NCBI RefSeq assembly: GCF_932294415.1
Contig: NC_065537.1
Span: 5,498,349 to 5,562,348, forward strand
Length of the DNA: 64,000 nt
Source: Quercus robur
Taxonomy: Eukaryota > Streptophyta > Magnoliopsida > Fagales > Fagaceae
Reading direction: 5' to 3'
The notes under the pieces are model-generated. The model did no database searches and was not told the origin of the DNA. It saw only the letters and a program-made list of their open reading frames with translations. Position numbers and translations under genes: made by a program. Shown here in pieces: positions 33,770 through 46,702 of the stretch (the stretch's first letter is position 1; each line of letters opens with the position of its first letter).

Positions 33770-36188
33770 AGGAACCAAATAGCATATGTAACAGGACAAG
33801 GGGAAAAACCAAATAGGCCCACCAACACATAAGGGTGCAGGCCTATGACACCACTAAAACCTGGTCCACATTTATAGCCAAGCAGATTGACATATAAAAT
33901 GCAGTCATGAAAGCTACACAGTTGGGGGTTCACAAGCATTATCATCCTCACTAACCAGTGAAGGAAGAGAACAGAGGTGGAAGCAAAACAAGGAATTCCA
34001 TTGGTATAGCAGGGCACCGTTTGCGGACATCCAACACTTAAGCCTGCAAGGAATCAAGCTCATAGTCCAAGCTGTTCCTGGCCTCATTTCGCAGGGAATT
34101 ACCTCAAGTTCAAGATGCGCATCAAGTCTCCCATACATTGTCTCTGGTTGGACCAAATCTTTTGCAATAGCCATATTAGCAAAAGACTTCCTGTGTTTTG
34201 TACCTTCCGGACCTGGAATTAAAAAAAAAAAAGAAAAAGAAAACTAAAAGGAATTCAATTCAGAACTAAGGATACATATATGTTAAAAGTGAAAATGGAT
34301 TACTTTAGAAGCTTCATTAATCAAAATTAGTAGGTGACATCCCAAAAATAACAACTGCATAGTTTTCTGCTTTCCTTAGCAGATATAGTTAAAAAAATAA
34401 ATGGAACTTTGAGAAAAGGGCACCTCGTTTGGATCAAGCAACTCTTCTAGCAAAGAAGTATTCTCTAAAGCATCATTCTGAATATCCATTGCATAAAAAC
34501 AACCCTGGCTAATTCATCAGCAAGCATATTGACCATTACTAAAGTGTCATAACCATTGCCACAAGTGGCATCAATCACTGTATCCCTTTCTGGACAACAA
34601 GTTTCCTAACCCTGGTAAAAATAGTCAATACAACTATTTGATGCCTGAAATAATAGGCAGGAACGTAAATGTCTCAATCTATTGATGGAATTGGACAAAA
34701 AAATGCCTTAACAGGAGACTGTAGAAGGTCATTCCAATATAGCATTAAACAAGGTCCATAAAACAAACTCATTTCGTTGACCCACCAAGCAAAAGTAGCA
34801 TTCAGCTCATGAACTTAAGTACCAAGATGAGTGTGTGTGTGTGTTTATGGTTAATTATGAAAGAGTTTGGCAATCATCTGCACCAATGTATAAAAAGGTC
34901 TTTTAAAGATCACCACCAAATCTTAGATTGTGATACAATTTCCTAGAAAGGAGCAGTTAATCATAAATGGCAGCATGATCTGGTGCAATTCATTCTGTTT
35001 AAGGATGAGCAGATCACTTGCAAGATAGGAAGTGCAGTAAGCATGGAATATGTATGGCAAGCATGTTATCATTGCGTATGCCATTAAGTGTCAATAAAAG
35101 ACTTCTTGGGACCTTAAATCAATTGCGGATTGATAAAAAAGATAAGAAAATTATAGTGAGTAATCCAACATGCCTAGTGTTCCAATTTGTGCTCATATCA
35201 AACAAAGATTTATAAAAACTTTATCCACACGTGCACATGCAAGTACACAAAACCCCAAAAACTAAAACTTGCATCAGGTGCTTCAATTTCACTCAGAGAA
35301 AAATTCTTATATATTGATCTAGGAACTTATTCTCTGCTTTAGAGTGCGTTTTCATATTTTACTTTGTTTTCTTCTATTGTTCCCACTATATAATGCCAAA
35401 AGACGTTGTGAGGCGAATTTTACTGTTGCCTTCTAATCCAAACTAGCAAAGATTAAAATATTTGTAAAGAATCAAAATAGCAAACCAAATAAAGAACAAT
35501 ATAAAAAATCAATATTTCACGGAATCCAGTATTTAAGTGCTTACAATTAAGCAAATTATGTTGTCTTCTTCTTCCCAAAGACATATCTCATCAGAACATC
35601 CTCCATTCCTACATCACAGCATTGACATTACAAATATTCAAAACATACATATATACCTATATACATACATTCAAAGAAATCAGAAGAACTAAAGTGAACT
35701 GATTCATCAAATTCTTCGCCTAGACTTAGCACATGTACTGTAGATGGGGAAGAAGCAAAAATTAGAATAGTTACTTCACACTTACACAATTACATTTGGA
35801 TTAAATTAAATCGAATCTAATCTAATCACATACATACCTGCAAATAACAAATTAAGTTTATAGAAATTAACCTACAAGTTTAAAGCAATTAAGCTTCAGT
35901 TTAATGAAAAGGTATCAAATTTACAGCAAAACCCAGATTTTTTTAAGTATAGTTTCACAAAGAAATCCATCAGCATAGAAGCAAATATTGAATTTTAGCA
36001 TAAAACCCAAATGGCCAACCTCTACTAGTACTCTGTTTTGTTATGTAGGACAAAGAAAAAGAAAATAATTTTTATCATATGGGACACTTCAAAATTTAAA
36101 GCTTCCACTTAATTAGACTCCAAAAACTTCATTGCCTATTTGAAATTCTTCTTCACTACCATTAAATTATCTTATACATAACAATTCT

Positions 36189-36229
<41 letters not shown>

Positions 36230-36412
36230 TATACTGTTATACATAACAAACACGCACACAAGTGAAAGAGGGAAAAGGGGTACTAGAAAGAGGAGAATCT
36301 CATGGGATATGATTTTCAGAAGTAGTGAAGTCCATTTGGATCATTGGGCTTCACGAAATTACAAACAAATGTGAACAAAAAAAAAAAAAAAAAAAAATCT
36401 AAGCAACAACCT
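33770..36412 (-). pseudogene. Methyltransferase (YtqB/MnmM-like) pseudogene copy B
   Basis: Recognisable parts are exon 3 at 34424-34611, exon 2 at 35545-35608 and exon 1 at 36284-36412, with matching introns. Exon 3 keeps its GT donor and codons around [11 protein letters not shown], but single-base deletions shift the frame at least twice (AAACAACCCTGG and TATCCCTTTCTGG against the intact gene). Exon 2 acquires two in-frame stops near its 3' end. Exon 1 shares with copy A the ATG-to-AGG change, the transit-peptide deletion and the A(n) expansion. LINE debris lies at its left end (33770-34215). Exons 4-6 are missing. Confidence 0.88.
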
Positions 36413-36843
36413 GTTAGAGAAAATAGAGGGGGAAAAAAAGGCATTGTAAATCCATAACACTTGAAATAAATAACACCACAATTGTCAATATCCCACATTG
36501 ATAAAATACAAATAAATTATTTTATTTATAAAGTGTTACAATAACCTAATTTAGTGCCGAGCTTAGTAACGTAAGCTTGTAACCAAGTTGGGGCATTAAA
36601 GTGGTTGAATGTATGTTTGGATTGCCTAGATGGGATGTGGTATTAATATGTGGATTCAAAATTCAACATGCCCCTTGCCCTTGGGTTAAAGGGCACCCCC
36701 ACCCACAATGGATGGGTAGCCCATACATCTCAAATTGAATGGTTAAGCATGGGGGGCATCCCCACAAATCAACACACAACAACCCCTCCTAGCATGCTAT
36801 CTAGCTCTTCTCCATACAAACAACCACTTTTTTGCTCCCTTTT

Positions 36844-36881
<38 letters not shown>

Positions 36882-37829
36882 TTGTCAATCTTCGAAATTT
36901 TTTTTTTTTCAATTACCTTTATCAATCTTATACCTTTCCTCGCTTGGCCCATTGGATAAAAAAATTTAAAGAACTCATAAGGTAGAGGGCATCTAAAAAT
37001 GTTTACTAATTAAATTTTATTTCTGTATTGAAAACAAAATCATAATACTTGGTATCATACAGGCACTCTTATTGTTTGGCACAGACTACTTGGAACTTGG
37101 AAATTCATCTGAGCCAAGTTTTCAACGATGACAAATCGCTAAGGCAATTATCATTACTGTGGCAATACAAATTCTATAGGTTTTTCTTTATTTGTGGGAA
37201 CACAAAATCTTTTTGACTATGAAAGTAACATGGATTGTTATTGCGGGACAATAATTTCAGGCTGTGTACCATAACACAAGTTTTATTTTTTTAGCTAGAC
37301 AATATATAGCATAAATAATAGCACAAGTTGAATGTTCCAGTTGGATCTTTTACTGGGTTAGTCCAATGGCCTCTTTTACTATAGCTTCCTACATGCTGTA
37401 AGAAGTATAATTCTAACGTAAGTGTGGTACTCGAGTCAATACAAAATCTTTTTTTTTTTTTTTTTTTTCCAAATTTTGATGAACAACAAGCTCGGTACCA
37501 TTATTGATCAAGTACTGTGTAATCTTTAATGTATTTAATGAAAAACCTTGATTTAAAATATTTGAATAATATTAATTGTAATTAATACAATTTAAAGGAT
37601 AATTACAAATGACTTAATGAATGAAATACTTGTCTTGAAGTATATAAATTTTCTTGATAAATTAATTTTTGTATATGCAAAAATAATATATATAATAAAT
37701 CCTATTAAAGATGTGTTTAAGAAATAGAATTCATATTTGTGTGTGCTATTTTGTGAATTATAAAAATTTATTGATATAATTATATTGGACCTCTGAAAAA
37801 AATTTATGTCTTTGCCACTGAGTGACAAA

Positions 37830-37852
37830 GTTACTATCATTCATTGAGATTA

Positions 37853-37892
<40 letters not shown>

Positions 37893-39800
37893 AAAAAAAG
37901 CTACTATTATGAATTGTGTAGTAAATTTTCCATACTAAAAGCAAAATTGTGTAGTAAATTTTCCATAAATCAATGTTTTTTTTTTTTTTTTTGGGTTGAG
38001 AAACTATGATTCTAACACTACAGGGGAAGGGGAAAGCTATGTAAACTGTAAAGCCTTTAAAGCAATTATATAACCTCAAAAAGCACTACAGAAGTGCCTA
38101 ACTCTTGTAGTGATAGATGTGGATACGAAGTACCACATCGGTAGTGTTTGAGTCAAAATCAATGTGTGTTTGTTCTTCACAAATTTGGCCAAAATATGCA
38201 CTTGGTATTGATAATGCGATGAACAACAAGGTAAAAGACTTAGGCGATAAATCTAAATCTATTTATTTCAAGAAACTCTAGTATTGCTAAATATGTGTAC
38301 ATCCATGTTTTGGGACTAGTAGTTATTTTTATTTAATAAAAAATAAGCATAAATATGAAGTTGGAGACTCAAAATATAAGCAAATGCCAAAGATTTTACC
38401 TATTTTGTTCAAAAAATATTATGAATTGATGTGAAACTAAATGTAATAGTGTTGTTATAACCTCATATTAATCAAATTTATGTAGGTTTTTGTTAACTCG
38501 ACTGATAAAGTTTTTGTCATTGAATAAGAGATCTGAAATTCAAACTCCGCCTACACTTAAAAACCATCTGGTATCTGAAATTCAAGGCTTTAGGATAACT
38601 CTACTATAGAATTCTTTCCATCCATCGCGAAATGAGTAAATTGAATTTTACCCTATCATCAACATTTAAAAAAATGTTGAGTACCATAATTTTATTATTT
38701 AATTTAAATTTTGATAACATGATAAAATACAATAACTCATTTCAAAAGAATGAGTAGATTTTTAGAAACTTCACAGTCAAGTTCTTTAAAACTCTAGAGG
38801 ATCATAATTTGGTAAAGCTTTACAAGGTCCTAATCATTGGTAGAAGTTTTTCCAGGATCAAGGAATGAAGGGTCTTGGTGATAGCATTGCACAAAGGGTG
38901 TACATTGTACATGTTTTGATTTGCTTCAAATAAATGATAGATGGTTGATGCAATAACCTAAACTACTTGGATTTGTGCCTGTGGATGATTTCTATGATAA
39001 TGTACATTGGATTGTGTACTGTGAAAAGATGCGTGTGACGAAAATATATATGTAGAGGAAAAAATTATAAAAATCATGGCTAGGGATGTGGCTGAGTAAA
39101 CTAGTGCTCTAAAGGCTCACTAATATACTGTAAACAAAAATTTGGACGTCTTTTCAGTTGAGATACTTTTTGCATTTATAGAGATATTTATTTTGCTTAT
39201 TTTTAAGGCTATGAGGTCAAGAATTGGGTGGAATTACTAGAGTGTTGATTGGCTAGGTGAGACTCACTTATTGTATTTTATTTTTTTCGATTTTTTCTTA
39301 ATTTTACTTATTTTTTATGAGAAAATTCACTCTTTCTAGCAAATTCAGACTCTCTCATGATTGTGTTTTAATTTTCCATCATTCAAACCCTAATTCATTA
39401 ATTTAAATAACTGCGTCATTTGATAATAAAAATACAAAAATTTTAAAATTAATAAAAATATAATATTATTGATATGGAGTTTTTTATTGCTTGCAGGTCT
39501 ACCATAATTAAAATTTTGAAACAATAGGATCTTAATTATATCTTTCAATTAAAATATCTATTAATCATTTTGTGGACCAATAAAAATTAACATAGGATAA
39601 TCCTATGTACGCATTTGTATAATATGATTATGGATCAACCAATCACATTTAAGCATTCATAAAACAATTATTACAGCAATGTTTCAATATTGAAAAAGAC
39701 CAATTTATTCTTTATATTTCTATGACCACTTAGAATATGAATTTTAGGATCAGAGACATTTACTACATATTTTCACTTCCATAAAATTTCCTCATTACGA
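37830..39800. other. AT-rich spacer right of the duplication, no gene seen
   Basis: The stretch starts with a long A run (37855-37890) and a doubled phrase ATTGTGTAGTAAATTTTCCA (near 37912 and 37947). A degenerate SINE-like head occurs at about 38490-38582 (GTTAACTCGACTGATAAAG). A dispersed repeat (AACAACAAGGTAAAAGACTT) is at about 38217-38325. I see no coding homology elsewhere. Confidence 0.5.
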
Positions 39801-39808
39801 CTTGTGCT

Positions 39809-40150
39809 TAGGGATGGCAATTTTTCCTCACCCCACTTGACCCGTCCCTCCCCGCTTCGTCCCGTGTGGGTTTTCCCCGCCCCGCAAAGGTAGTGGGGGT
39901 GGGGATGGGGCGAGATTTTAGACCCACACCACGGGGTGGGGCGGGAATGGGTTTACACTTTTTAGACCCACCCCGCCCCATCCCCGCCCCGCCCCGCCCC
40001 GCTCCGAATTAATAAGGGTTAAATTGTAATTTTATTTTACCCTAAAACCCTACTATTTAAACAAAAATATCATCAGCTTATTTTATTCTACCTAACGTGG
40101 CTCTACCTCTTTTTTCTCTCTAGCAAAGTTGGAAATAAGGTACCAATTTT

Positions 40151-40185
<35 letters not shown>

Positions 40186-40783
40186 TCTTTATTAGAAACA
40201 AATTTATATACTATTGAATTGATGATTTCATTCATGATTCATATGGTCTTTCTCAACTTACTTTTCATCATGAACATAATATAATTTTTTTTAATGAGTT
40301 ACGGGTCTGTGGCTCTAAATATGTGTCTGTGTCATTGTTTTTGTAATTTTGTGTGGGCATTTGGCTGCTTAACAACACTTTTTCTTTAAGCTTGTTAAAA
40401 TTTTATTTTATCATGTTATGAGATTTTTGTTGTGATATTGTCTTGTTAAACATTTAGATAATATTATTTAGTTTTTGCTAAAAATTAGTTTGATTTGATA
40501 GGATAAATTTATTAATAATTTCAAGTATATTTTTATTATTGAAACATGTCATTTTATTTGAAAAAATGGTAATAGTTGTAGGGAAAATTAACAAGAAATA
40601 AAGTTTTACGGTGTAGGGCGGGGCTTCGCGGGTCTTTGCGGGGCCTTAAGGGGCGGGGATGGGGTAAGAAATTTTCCCCGTCATGCGGGGCGGGGCGGGG
40701 TGGGGATGGGGCAAGAAAAATCCATACGGGGCGGGGGCGAAGATCTCATCCTACGGCCTCGCCCCGCCCCATTGCCATCCCTA
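39809..40783. mobile_element. Non-autonomous hAT element with G/C-box subterminal arrays
   Basis: The ends TAGGGATGGCAAT and ATTGCCATCCCTA are perfect inverted repeats, and the 8-bp direct repeat cttgtgct flanks them exactly (39801-39808 and 40784-40791). Both subterminal zones are packed with CCCCGCCCC on the left and GGGGCGGGG on the right, while the middle is AT-rich with a long T run. No transposase frame is present. The G/C boxes are good candidates for transposase-binding repeats. Confidence 0.92.
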
Positions 40784-41059
40784 CTTGTGCTAAGAAAGGG
40801 TAGAAAAATATGGTATTAATAGTTGTAACCCTATGAAACCAACCACAAATCAAGTGAACTCGTTAGAGAACTATGAAGTTGGAGGAACAGATTGAAACCC
40901 ATCTGAGTGAGTTTTATAAAAACTACAACATAGTGGTTGTGAGAGAAAGAGAGAGTATTTTTTACTCTCGAATAGGCACCTTTGTATTCAATATGGGGTT
41001 CGTATAGGAGAATCTTGAGGCTCAAAAGCCTTTGGGTACTAAAGTTTGAATTTCAAAAT

Positions 41060-41553
41060 GGACAAAATTTAGTTACAAAATTGGTTGTATCTTAAGGTAA
41101 CAACCTTACTCAATAAAATAAATATCACTTCATATTTTGAAAATCCAATCGTTGAATTTGCATGTTCTTTACAATTTTAATACACATGTCAAATTTTGTG
41201 TCATACTCAATAAAATAAATATTACCACATATTTTGAAAATCCAACCGTTGAATTGCATGTTTTTTATGCTCTTAATAAATATGTCAAATTTTGTGTCAA
41301 TCAGATTTTATTTACTATATGATTTATAAGCTTATATTTTATGCATAATTTTAAACTACAAAAACATGCAATTTAAGCGATTTATTGATGACATAGTTAT
41401 TGATCTTTAATTTTCTAGAAATTTTGCAAACATAGAGGATATAAGAAGAAGATGTAATTCAATTGTTGATTTGTCAAAATTCATATCCAATAAAAAGATA
41501 TTGAGTAAGGTTATAGTCTTAGGCTACAACCAATTTTGTAGCTAAACTTTACC
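41060..41553. mobile_element. Mutator-like MITE with internal duplication
   Basis: The left end GGACAAAATTTAGTTACAAA is inverted on the right as TTTGTAGCTAAACTTTACC, and the repeat continues through TTGGTTGTA. The flanks atttcaaaat (41050-41059) and atttgaaaat (41554-41563) differ at one base. An internal phrase of about 105 bases (ACTCAATAAAATAAATAT...GTCAAATTTTGTGTCA) occurs twice. Relatives lie at 46187-46902, about 51010-51380 and 58280-58460. Confidence 0.72.
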
Positions 41554-42179
41554 ATTTGAAAATTAAGCTGACATTATAAATTTACTCACAGGAGAGTGAT
41601 TAGTGATGTTCATGATGCCTGAACGTTATCAAAAATGATTTCTATTGTTTTTTATTTTTTGTATTTGATGGGATATCTGGCTGGTGGCCTAGGGAATTAA
41701 TTCACTAATTGTCTTTGTCTATATAAGTTAATTGCTACATGGAGAGAAGTTAAGCTGAAGCAGGATGAATGGTTTAAGTGGATAATATACACTTGGTTAT
41801 GCAATGAACAACAAGGTACAAGACTTGGATGATAAATCAAACTTTTATTTATTCCAAGAAACTCCGGTATTGCTAAAAATGTGTCCATCCATGTTCTGAT
41901 TTTTATAGAAACATCAATAAACATAAATATGCCCTTCAGAAAGGGAAAAAAATGGTAAGCTTAACCATACGAAGGATATTTCAAATTTATTACATGAGTA
42001 GTGAGACTTACAAACTCATATATATATATATATATATATATAAACATTTATTTATTATGTTGTTGAAGTGACACAATTTACATTTATTGTCATATTTTTG
42101 AAAGTTTTATTATAAAATTGGTAGTAGATTTTTACCATTTTCTTATATAAAATTTGTGTCACCAAAGGTTTGAAGCAAT

Positions 42180-43870
42180 TTAATATTTATGAGTATGTGG
42201 CTTGAGGTAAACCGGAAGACCCTCAGCTGGATTAGGTGCTGGCTTGTAATTAATCTTTTCATCTGGAATTACTTTCTCCCACTTGAATCTTGTCACCACA
42301 TTATGTATAAACACTAGAATTTTTAATCGAGCGTACTCCCTCCCAGGGCAGATCCGTGGTCCTCCTCCAAATGGCACAAAAGTGTAAGGTGCTGGGCCAT
42401 TCCCTTCAAATCTTAAAGGATCAAATTTCCCAGGATCTGGAAAGTATTCGGGGTTTTTGTGTGTGGAATATGGAGACCATAATATCTGTTAAAATATGGA
42501 TTTAGAATTCTAAGAATCACCATTAAAACATAGTGAAGATGTACATTTTGGCTAATGTGATGGTAAGTGTCACATACCTTCCACCCTTTAGGAATAGTAA
42601 AGCCTGCGTAAGTGCAGTCATCTATAGCCTTCCTAAATGTTCCTGCTATAGGCGGTGTTAGTCTCAGAGTCTCACAAGCCACATTCCAAGAGTACTTCAT
42701 CTTCTTAATGTCATCCCAATTCAACAAATCATTCGGACCTTTGGATCTTGCAATCTCCATTTGCTCTGTTAAATAATATTTCAAAATCACATTTATAAAA
42801 TATGTCATATGTGTGAAGAGCTACATATAGCATACTAAGTTTAAAATGAAAGAAGCATTACATAATATTCATTTAATGGAAAGAAGCCATAATCCCATAG
42901 CATGCTGAGAAGAAATACCTTTGAAGACCTCACTATAAACATGAGGATACTCTGCCAGATACTTCATCACGAATGTTATAGTAGTAGTAGTGGTTTCATG
43001 GCCGCCAATAATTAAGGCCATAATGTTGGTAGCAATCAACATATCATCGATAAATCTACCGTTCTCATTTAATGCGAGGAGCGTGTTAGTTAAAAAGTCA
43101 CGAGAAATTTTCTCTGTATTCTCTGATAGCTCCTTCTTCCTCTGTTTGATGACTTGCAAAAACTCCTGGCGAATAACATGGCCTGCTTTTATGGCACGGT
43201 TGTATGCTGTGCCTGGGATATTTACAGGCACACACAGAAAACCATTTATGATAGGGGCAAAGATATCAGAAAGCCTTGCCACATGGTTGGGATCTGTGAC
43301 ACTCAAAAACAACCTACAAGCCAAAGAAAATATATACTTCATGGTGAGTGGAAAAACCTTCACTTGTTTGTTAGGAGACCAATCTGCCTCCAAGTGTTCC
43401 TTTGTCACGGAGTCCATGATAGGTATGAAGTATTGAAGCGCTTCTGGCTTGAGATATTGAACTATGGCTCTCCTTACTTTAATAGAATCTTCGGGGACAA
43501 AGTTTTCAATGGATTCAGGGGAAAGCGCAACATGATCCACGGAATGTGGCCACCAAGTGACGACACATTTTTTCTCATTTGAGAATAGAAACTTGTGTCC
43601 TGAAGCACCACAACACACAACCATGTTCTCCCCAAACATTGAGGTTTTGAAGAGATCCAGAGAGTATTTTCTCATTCTGTCCTTAATGAACATCTCTGGA
43701 GTTCCCTTTTGCCCTATCCCGGTAAATTCCAATGTTTCCCCAATGATAGGCCATCCTTTTTTACCTGGTGGCAACTTGGCAGGAGTCGATTTTCGTTTAT
43801 ATATGAGGAAGATGAGAGAGAATGAAATACTAAAGACTACAAGGTGAAGCATGATTTGGGAGAAATCCAT
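42180..43870 (-). CDS. CYP716: Cytochrome P450, CYP716 family (copy 2)
   Basis: Three exons on the minus strand: 42919-43870, 42578-42765 and 42180-42485; phases agree and the product is 481 residues. The ATG at 43870 (MDFSQIML) matches the start of copy 1; an in-frame ATG at 43906 would add 12 residues, but the corresponding stretch is 5' UTR in copy 1. Expected role: ER-anchored triterpenoid oxidation. Visible elements are the anchor ([17 protein letters not shown]), hinge [18 protein letters not shown], canonical I-helix GGHETTTT, K-helix ETLR, FDPLRF and heme loop [10 protein letters not shown]. Unlike copy 1, the I-helix Gly and the Pro after the heme Cys are conserved, so this looks like the more conventional enzyme. 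Intron positions equal those of copy 1. The 20-kb gap to copy 1 holds only pseudogenes and transposons. Confidence 0.95.
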
Positions 43871-44034
43871 AATAACTCCCAAAACTATACCAATGAGTGA
43901 GACCATATATGAAAAGGTGATGTTTTCTATTACAAGATTGCAAACCTTGGCAGTGTTTATACTGAGATTGCACCATTAGTTTTCCCTTATAACTACAAGC
44001 CAAGACGCAAAATGGCAATAAATTATTTCCCATG

Positions 44035-44586
44035 TGAGAATAGTTCGCTTAAATTTGGGACCTAGCTATATATTTGCCAAGGGGGGCCATGCCACCCCCC
44101 CAACCTCAATAATATTTAATAAATTGTATGCATTTTTTTTAATAAAAATTAAAAACTTTAAGAATTTGGCGTCCAAAAAAAATTGCTCCCCCCCCCCCCC
44201 CCTCACAGAAATCCAAAGTATAATATCTATTTAGTATGAGCTATAAATATTGTTGAAGGAGTTTTAAGCTATATCAATTTAATTTCAACAATGCACTTTT
44301 TGGATTATGTGTTCAATATGCTTAGTTTTAATAATTTCCTTAACTACTAAAATATTTTTTATCCCTTCAATTTATTGTTCAAGAATTTAGTTTGTTGATA
44401 TGTGAGACAAGAAAGAGTGCAGAGTCAAATGAGATATTATAAAAAAGAATCGAGTTTTTTAAGAGATTGATTGGTACAATAGTTTCTTAAAATGATTCTT
44501 GATTGGTGTATTGGCTATTACTTTAATATTTGTGGGTCAAATAATGGTTATATATGCTGGGATTTAGTGTATTGCATAAGCTTGTT
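44035..44586. other. Spacer upstream of P450 copy 2
   Basis: No gene is seen. A G run near 44080, a C run near 44186-44201 and AT-rich sequence suggest old transposon remnants. I could not pick a strong TATA box. Confidence 0.45.
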
Positions 44587-44827
44587 AGAGCATTAGCATT
44601 GGGAGTTTTAAAACTCCCAAAATGTTATCTTAGAATCCCAAAACACCAAAATACCACAACATCCAGTTTCTTATAGATAAAAAAATTTAGAACTTTGCTA
44701 CAATAGGTTCTTACTTTTAGAACTTAATTAGTAGCTACCTGTTAAATTTATAAACTCTTATTTTATTTTTCTCTCTCTTCTCCCTCAATCATTCTCACTC
44801 TCTAAATCTCTCCTCTCTCTCACGCAA

Positions 44828-44858
<31 letters not shown>

Positions 44859-45360
44859 ATTTTGGATGGCAATTTGGATGGCTATGGATTAGCAGTTGGG
44901 CTGTGTATCAGTGTTTGGATTGGTTAGTTGCGATTTGGGTTGATCTAAGTTTTGGTCGTGGTTGCCTTGATCTGGGTTTCAATGTTGGTTGGTATTTTGG
45001 TTTTCAGTTTTAGTTTAGGGTTTTAGTGGTGGTGGCGACTGAGTTTTAGTAATAGGTGGTTATTGGCGGTGGTGGGCTTGTAGGATTTCATGGTTTGCTG
45101 GCTATGTGGGTTTGTTGGAAGAGAAAGACAAAGAGGAAGAGAGGAAAGAGACATGGGAGAGAAGAGAGAGAGAAATGAGTTGTTTATATTATTTGATTGG
45201 GTAGTTTATATTATTTTAATGAGTTGTATGTTAAAATAAAAGTTGAGATGTCCATTGCATTGTTAAGTGAGATGTTAAAATAGATAAAGTAATTTTTTTA
45301 TGTTTTGAAATGAAGGTTTTTTTTTAAAAAAAAAAAAAAAAATTCGGATGCTAATGCTCT
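44587..45360. mobile_element. Inverted-repeat element carrying non-repetitive cargo
   Basis: Ends AGAGCATTAGCAT and ATGCTAATGCTCT are perfect inverted repeats. The 774-base interior includes a CT/GCGCGCGCACAC simple-sequence tract (about 44760-44858) and a G-rich stretch (GGTGGTGGCGACTGAG) unlike the AT-rich surroundings, ending in a GA-rich patch. No target duplication is clear. The cargo resembles a captured 5' UTR or promoter, but I cannot name a source gene. Confidence 0.55.
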
Positions 45361-46054
45361 AATAGTATTGTGAGTGGTGAATGAAGTTATTTTATTTGAA
45401 ATTTAAATTCAAATGTTTAAGAGTTTAAAGGTTTCAATAAAGTAAAACATATCTCATAATTAATGAATAAGATAAAAATATATTACAGATGCCATATGAA
45501 TGCTTAATTTAAATTTAATTTTTTATATAAAACATATCTCTAATTAATAATTATTATGTGATTTTAATATGGTTATATCTAACAAAATGTAAAAATTTTC
45601 GCTAATATTTTCAAGCAAATTAAATAAAAAAGTATACATAATTTTTTAATAATTTTTTGAGGGATTGATCACAATGATAGTTTCTTAAAATAATTATACA
45701 TTAGTGTTTACCAAACACATACATAATCACGTGTGAGCCTATAGATATACGATCCTCAAAAGTGTCATTTAAATACCATTATTGGTCTTACGATAAGTGG
45801 ATACACAACCATAAAAGATGGCATAGTATAATTTGAATCACAATATCATAGACTAAGAACAAATATTAAGTCTTCACTGTACAACAATTTGTACAAAACA
45901 TTAAACATATTAAGAAACTATGCTTGTGCATTTAAACAATAACTAATAACGTTATTATTGAGAGTTGTCTTGTTAAAAGAACACTACTTTTGTTTATTTA
46001 TTTTAAAATTTTAAAATGAATGTAAAGATTGGTAGGATGGAGCTTGGGCTCCAT

Positions 46055-46698
46055 ATCGTTGTGTCTTCTTGGGATGCTTTCAGAGGTTGCTTTTTTAGGT
46101 AGATAATGGAATAAGAGGAGGTGGGGTGAAGGTATATATTTCTTTTAGTCCTTTTTTTATTGTGTGGTTTTATATATTCTTTTTTTGGACAAAGTTTAGT
46201 TACAAAATTGGATGTATCCTTAAGTTACAACCTTATTCAATAAAATAAATATTAATACATATTTTGAAAATCTAACAGTTAATTTGAATGTTATCTACGC
46301 TCTTAATACACATGTCAAATTTTGTGTTAATCGGATATTATTTACTATATGATATATAAGTTTATATTTTATGCATATCGTTGTGTCTTCTTGGGATGCT
46401 TTCAGAGGTTGCTTTTTTAGGTAGATAATGGAATAAGAGGAGGTGGGGTGAAGGTATATATTTCTTTTAGTCCTTTTTTTATTGTGTGGTTTTATATATT
46501 CTTTTTTTGGACAAAGTTTAGTTACAAAATTGGATGTATCCTTAGATTACAACCTTACTCAATAAAATAAATATTAATACATATTTTGAAAATCTAACAG
46601 TTAATTTGAATATTATCTACGCTCTTAATACACATGTCAAATTTTGTGTTAATCGGATATTATTTACTATATGATATATAAGTTTATATTTTATGCAT
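46055..46698. repeat. Tandem duplication, unit 322 bp
   Basis: Two nearly identical units (46055-46376 and 46377-46698) each run from ATCGTTGTGTCTTCTTGGG through GGACAAAGTTTAGTTACAA to TTTATATTTTATGCAT. Few differences are visible, so the duplication is recent. The unit includes the left end of a Mutator-like MITE (46187, repeated at 46509), whose right end lies near 46902. Confidence 0.9.
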
Positions 46699-46702
46699 AA
46701 TT

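Larger units (their letters stand above)
30235..37820. repeat. Tandem segmental duplication of a dead methyltransferase locus
   Basis: Two stretches run in parallel: about 30235-33300 and about 34835-37820. Each has the old introns, exons 2 and 1, a shared flank (TTAGTGCCGAGCTTAGTAACG, CCACCCACAATGGATGGG, GTACTCGAGTCAAT) and the same end near TTTGCCACTGAGTGA. Similarity also covers the LINE debris and exon 3 on the left (26340-27056 and 33770-34611). The upstream flank does not match the intact gene beyond its ATG, so the two dead copies are closer to each other than to the parent. Confidence 0.85.

Noticed and set aside
40600-40783. CpG island or ribosomal-like GC-rich region
   Set aside because: The GC boxes are the subterminal arrays of a hAT element with exact ends and an 8-bp target duplication.
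19826-43870. Triterpene biosynthetic gene cluster
   Set aside because: There are two CYP716 genes, but no oxidosqualene cyclase, glycosyltransferase or acyltransferase in the window; the spacing DNA is pseudogenes and repeats, so simple tandem duplication explains the pair.
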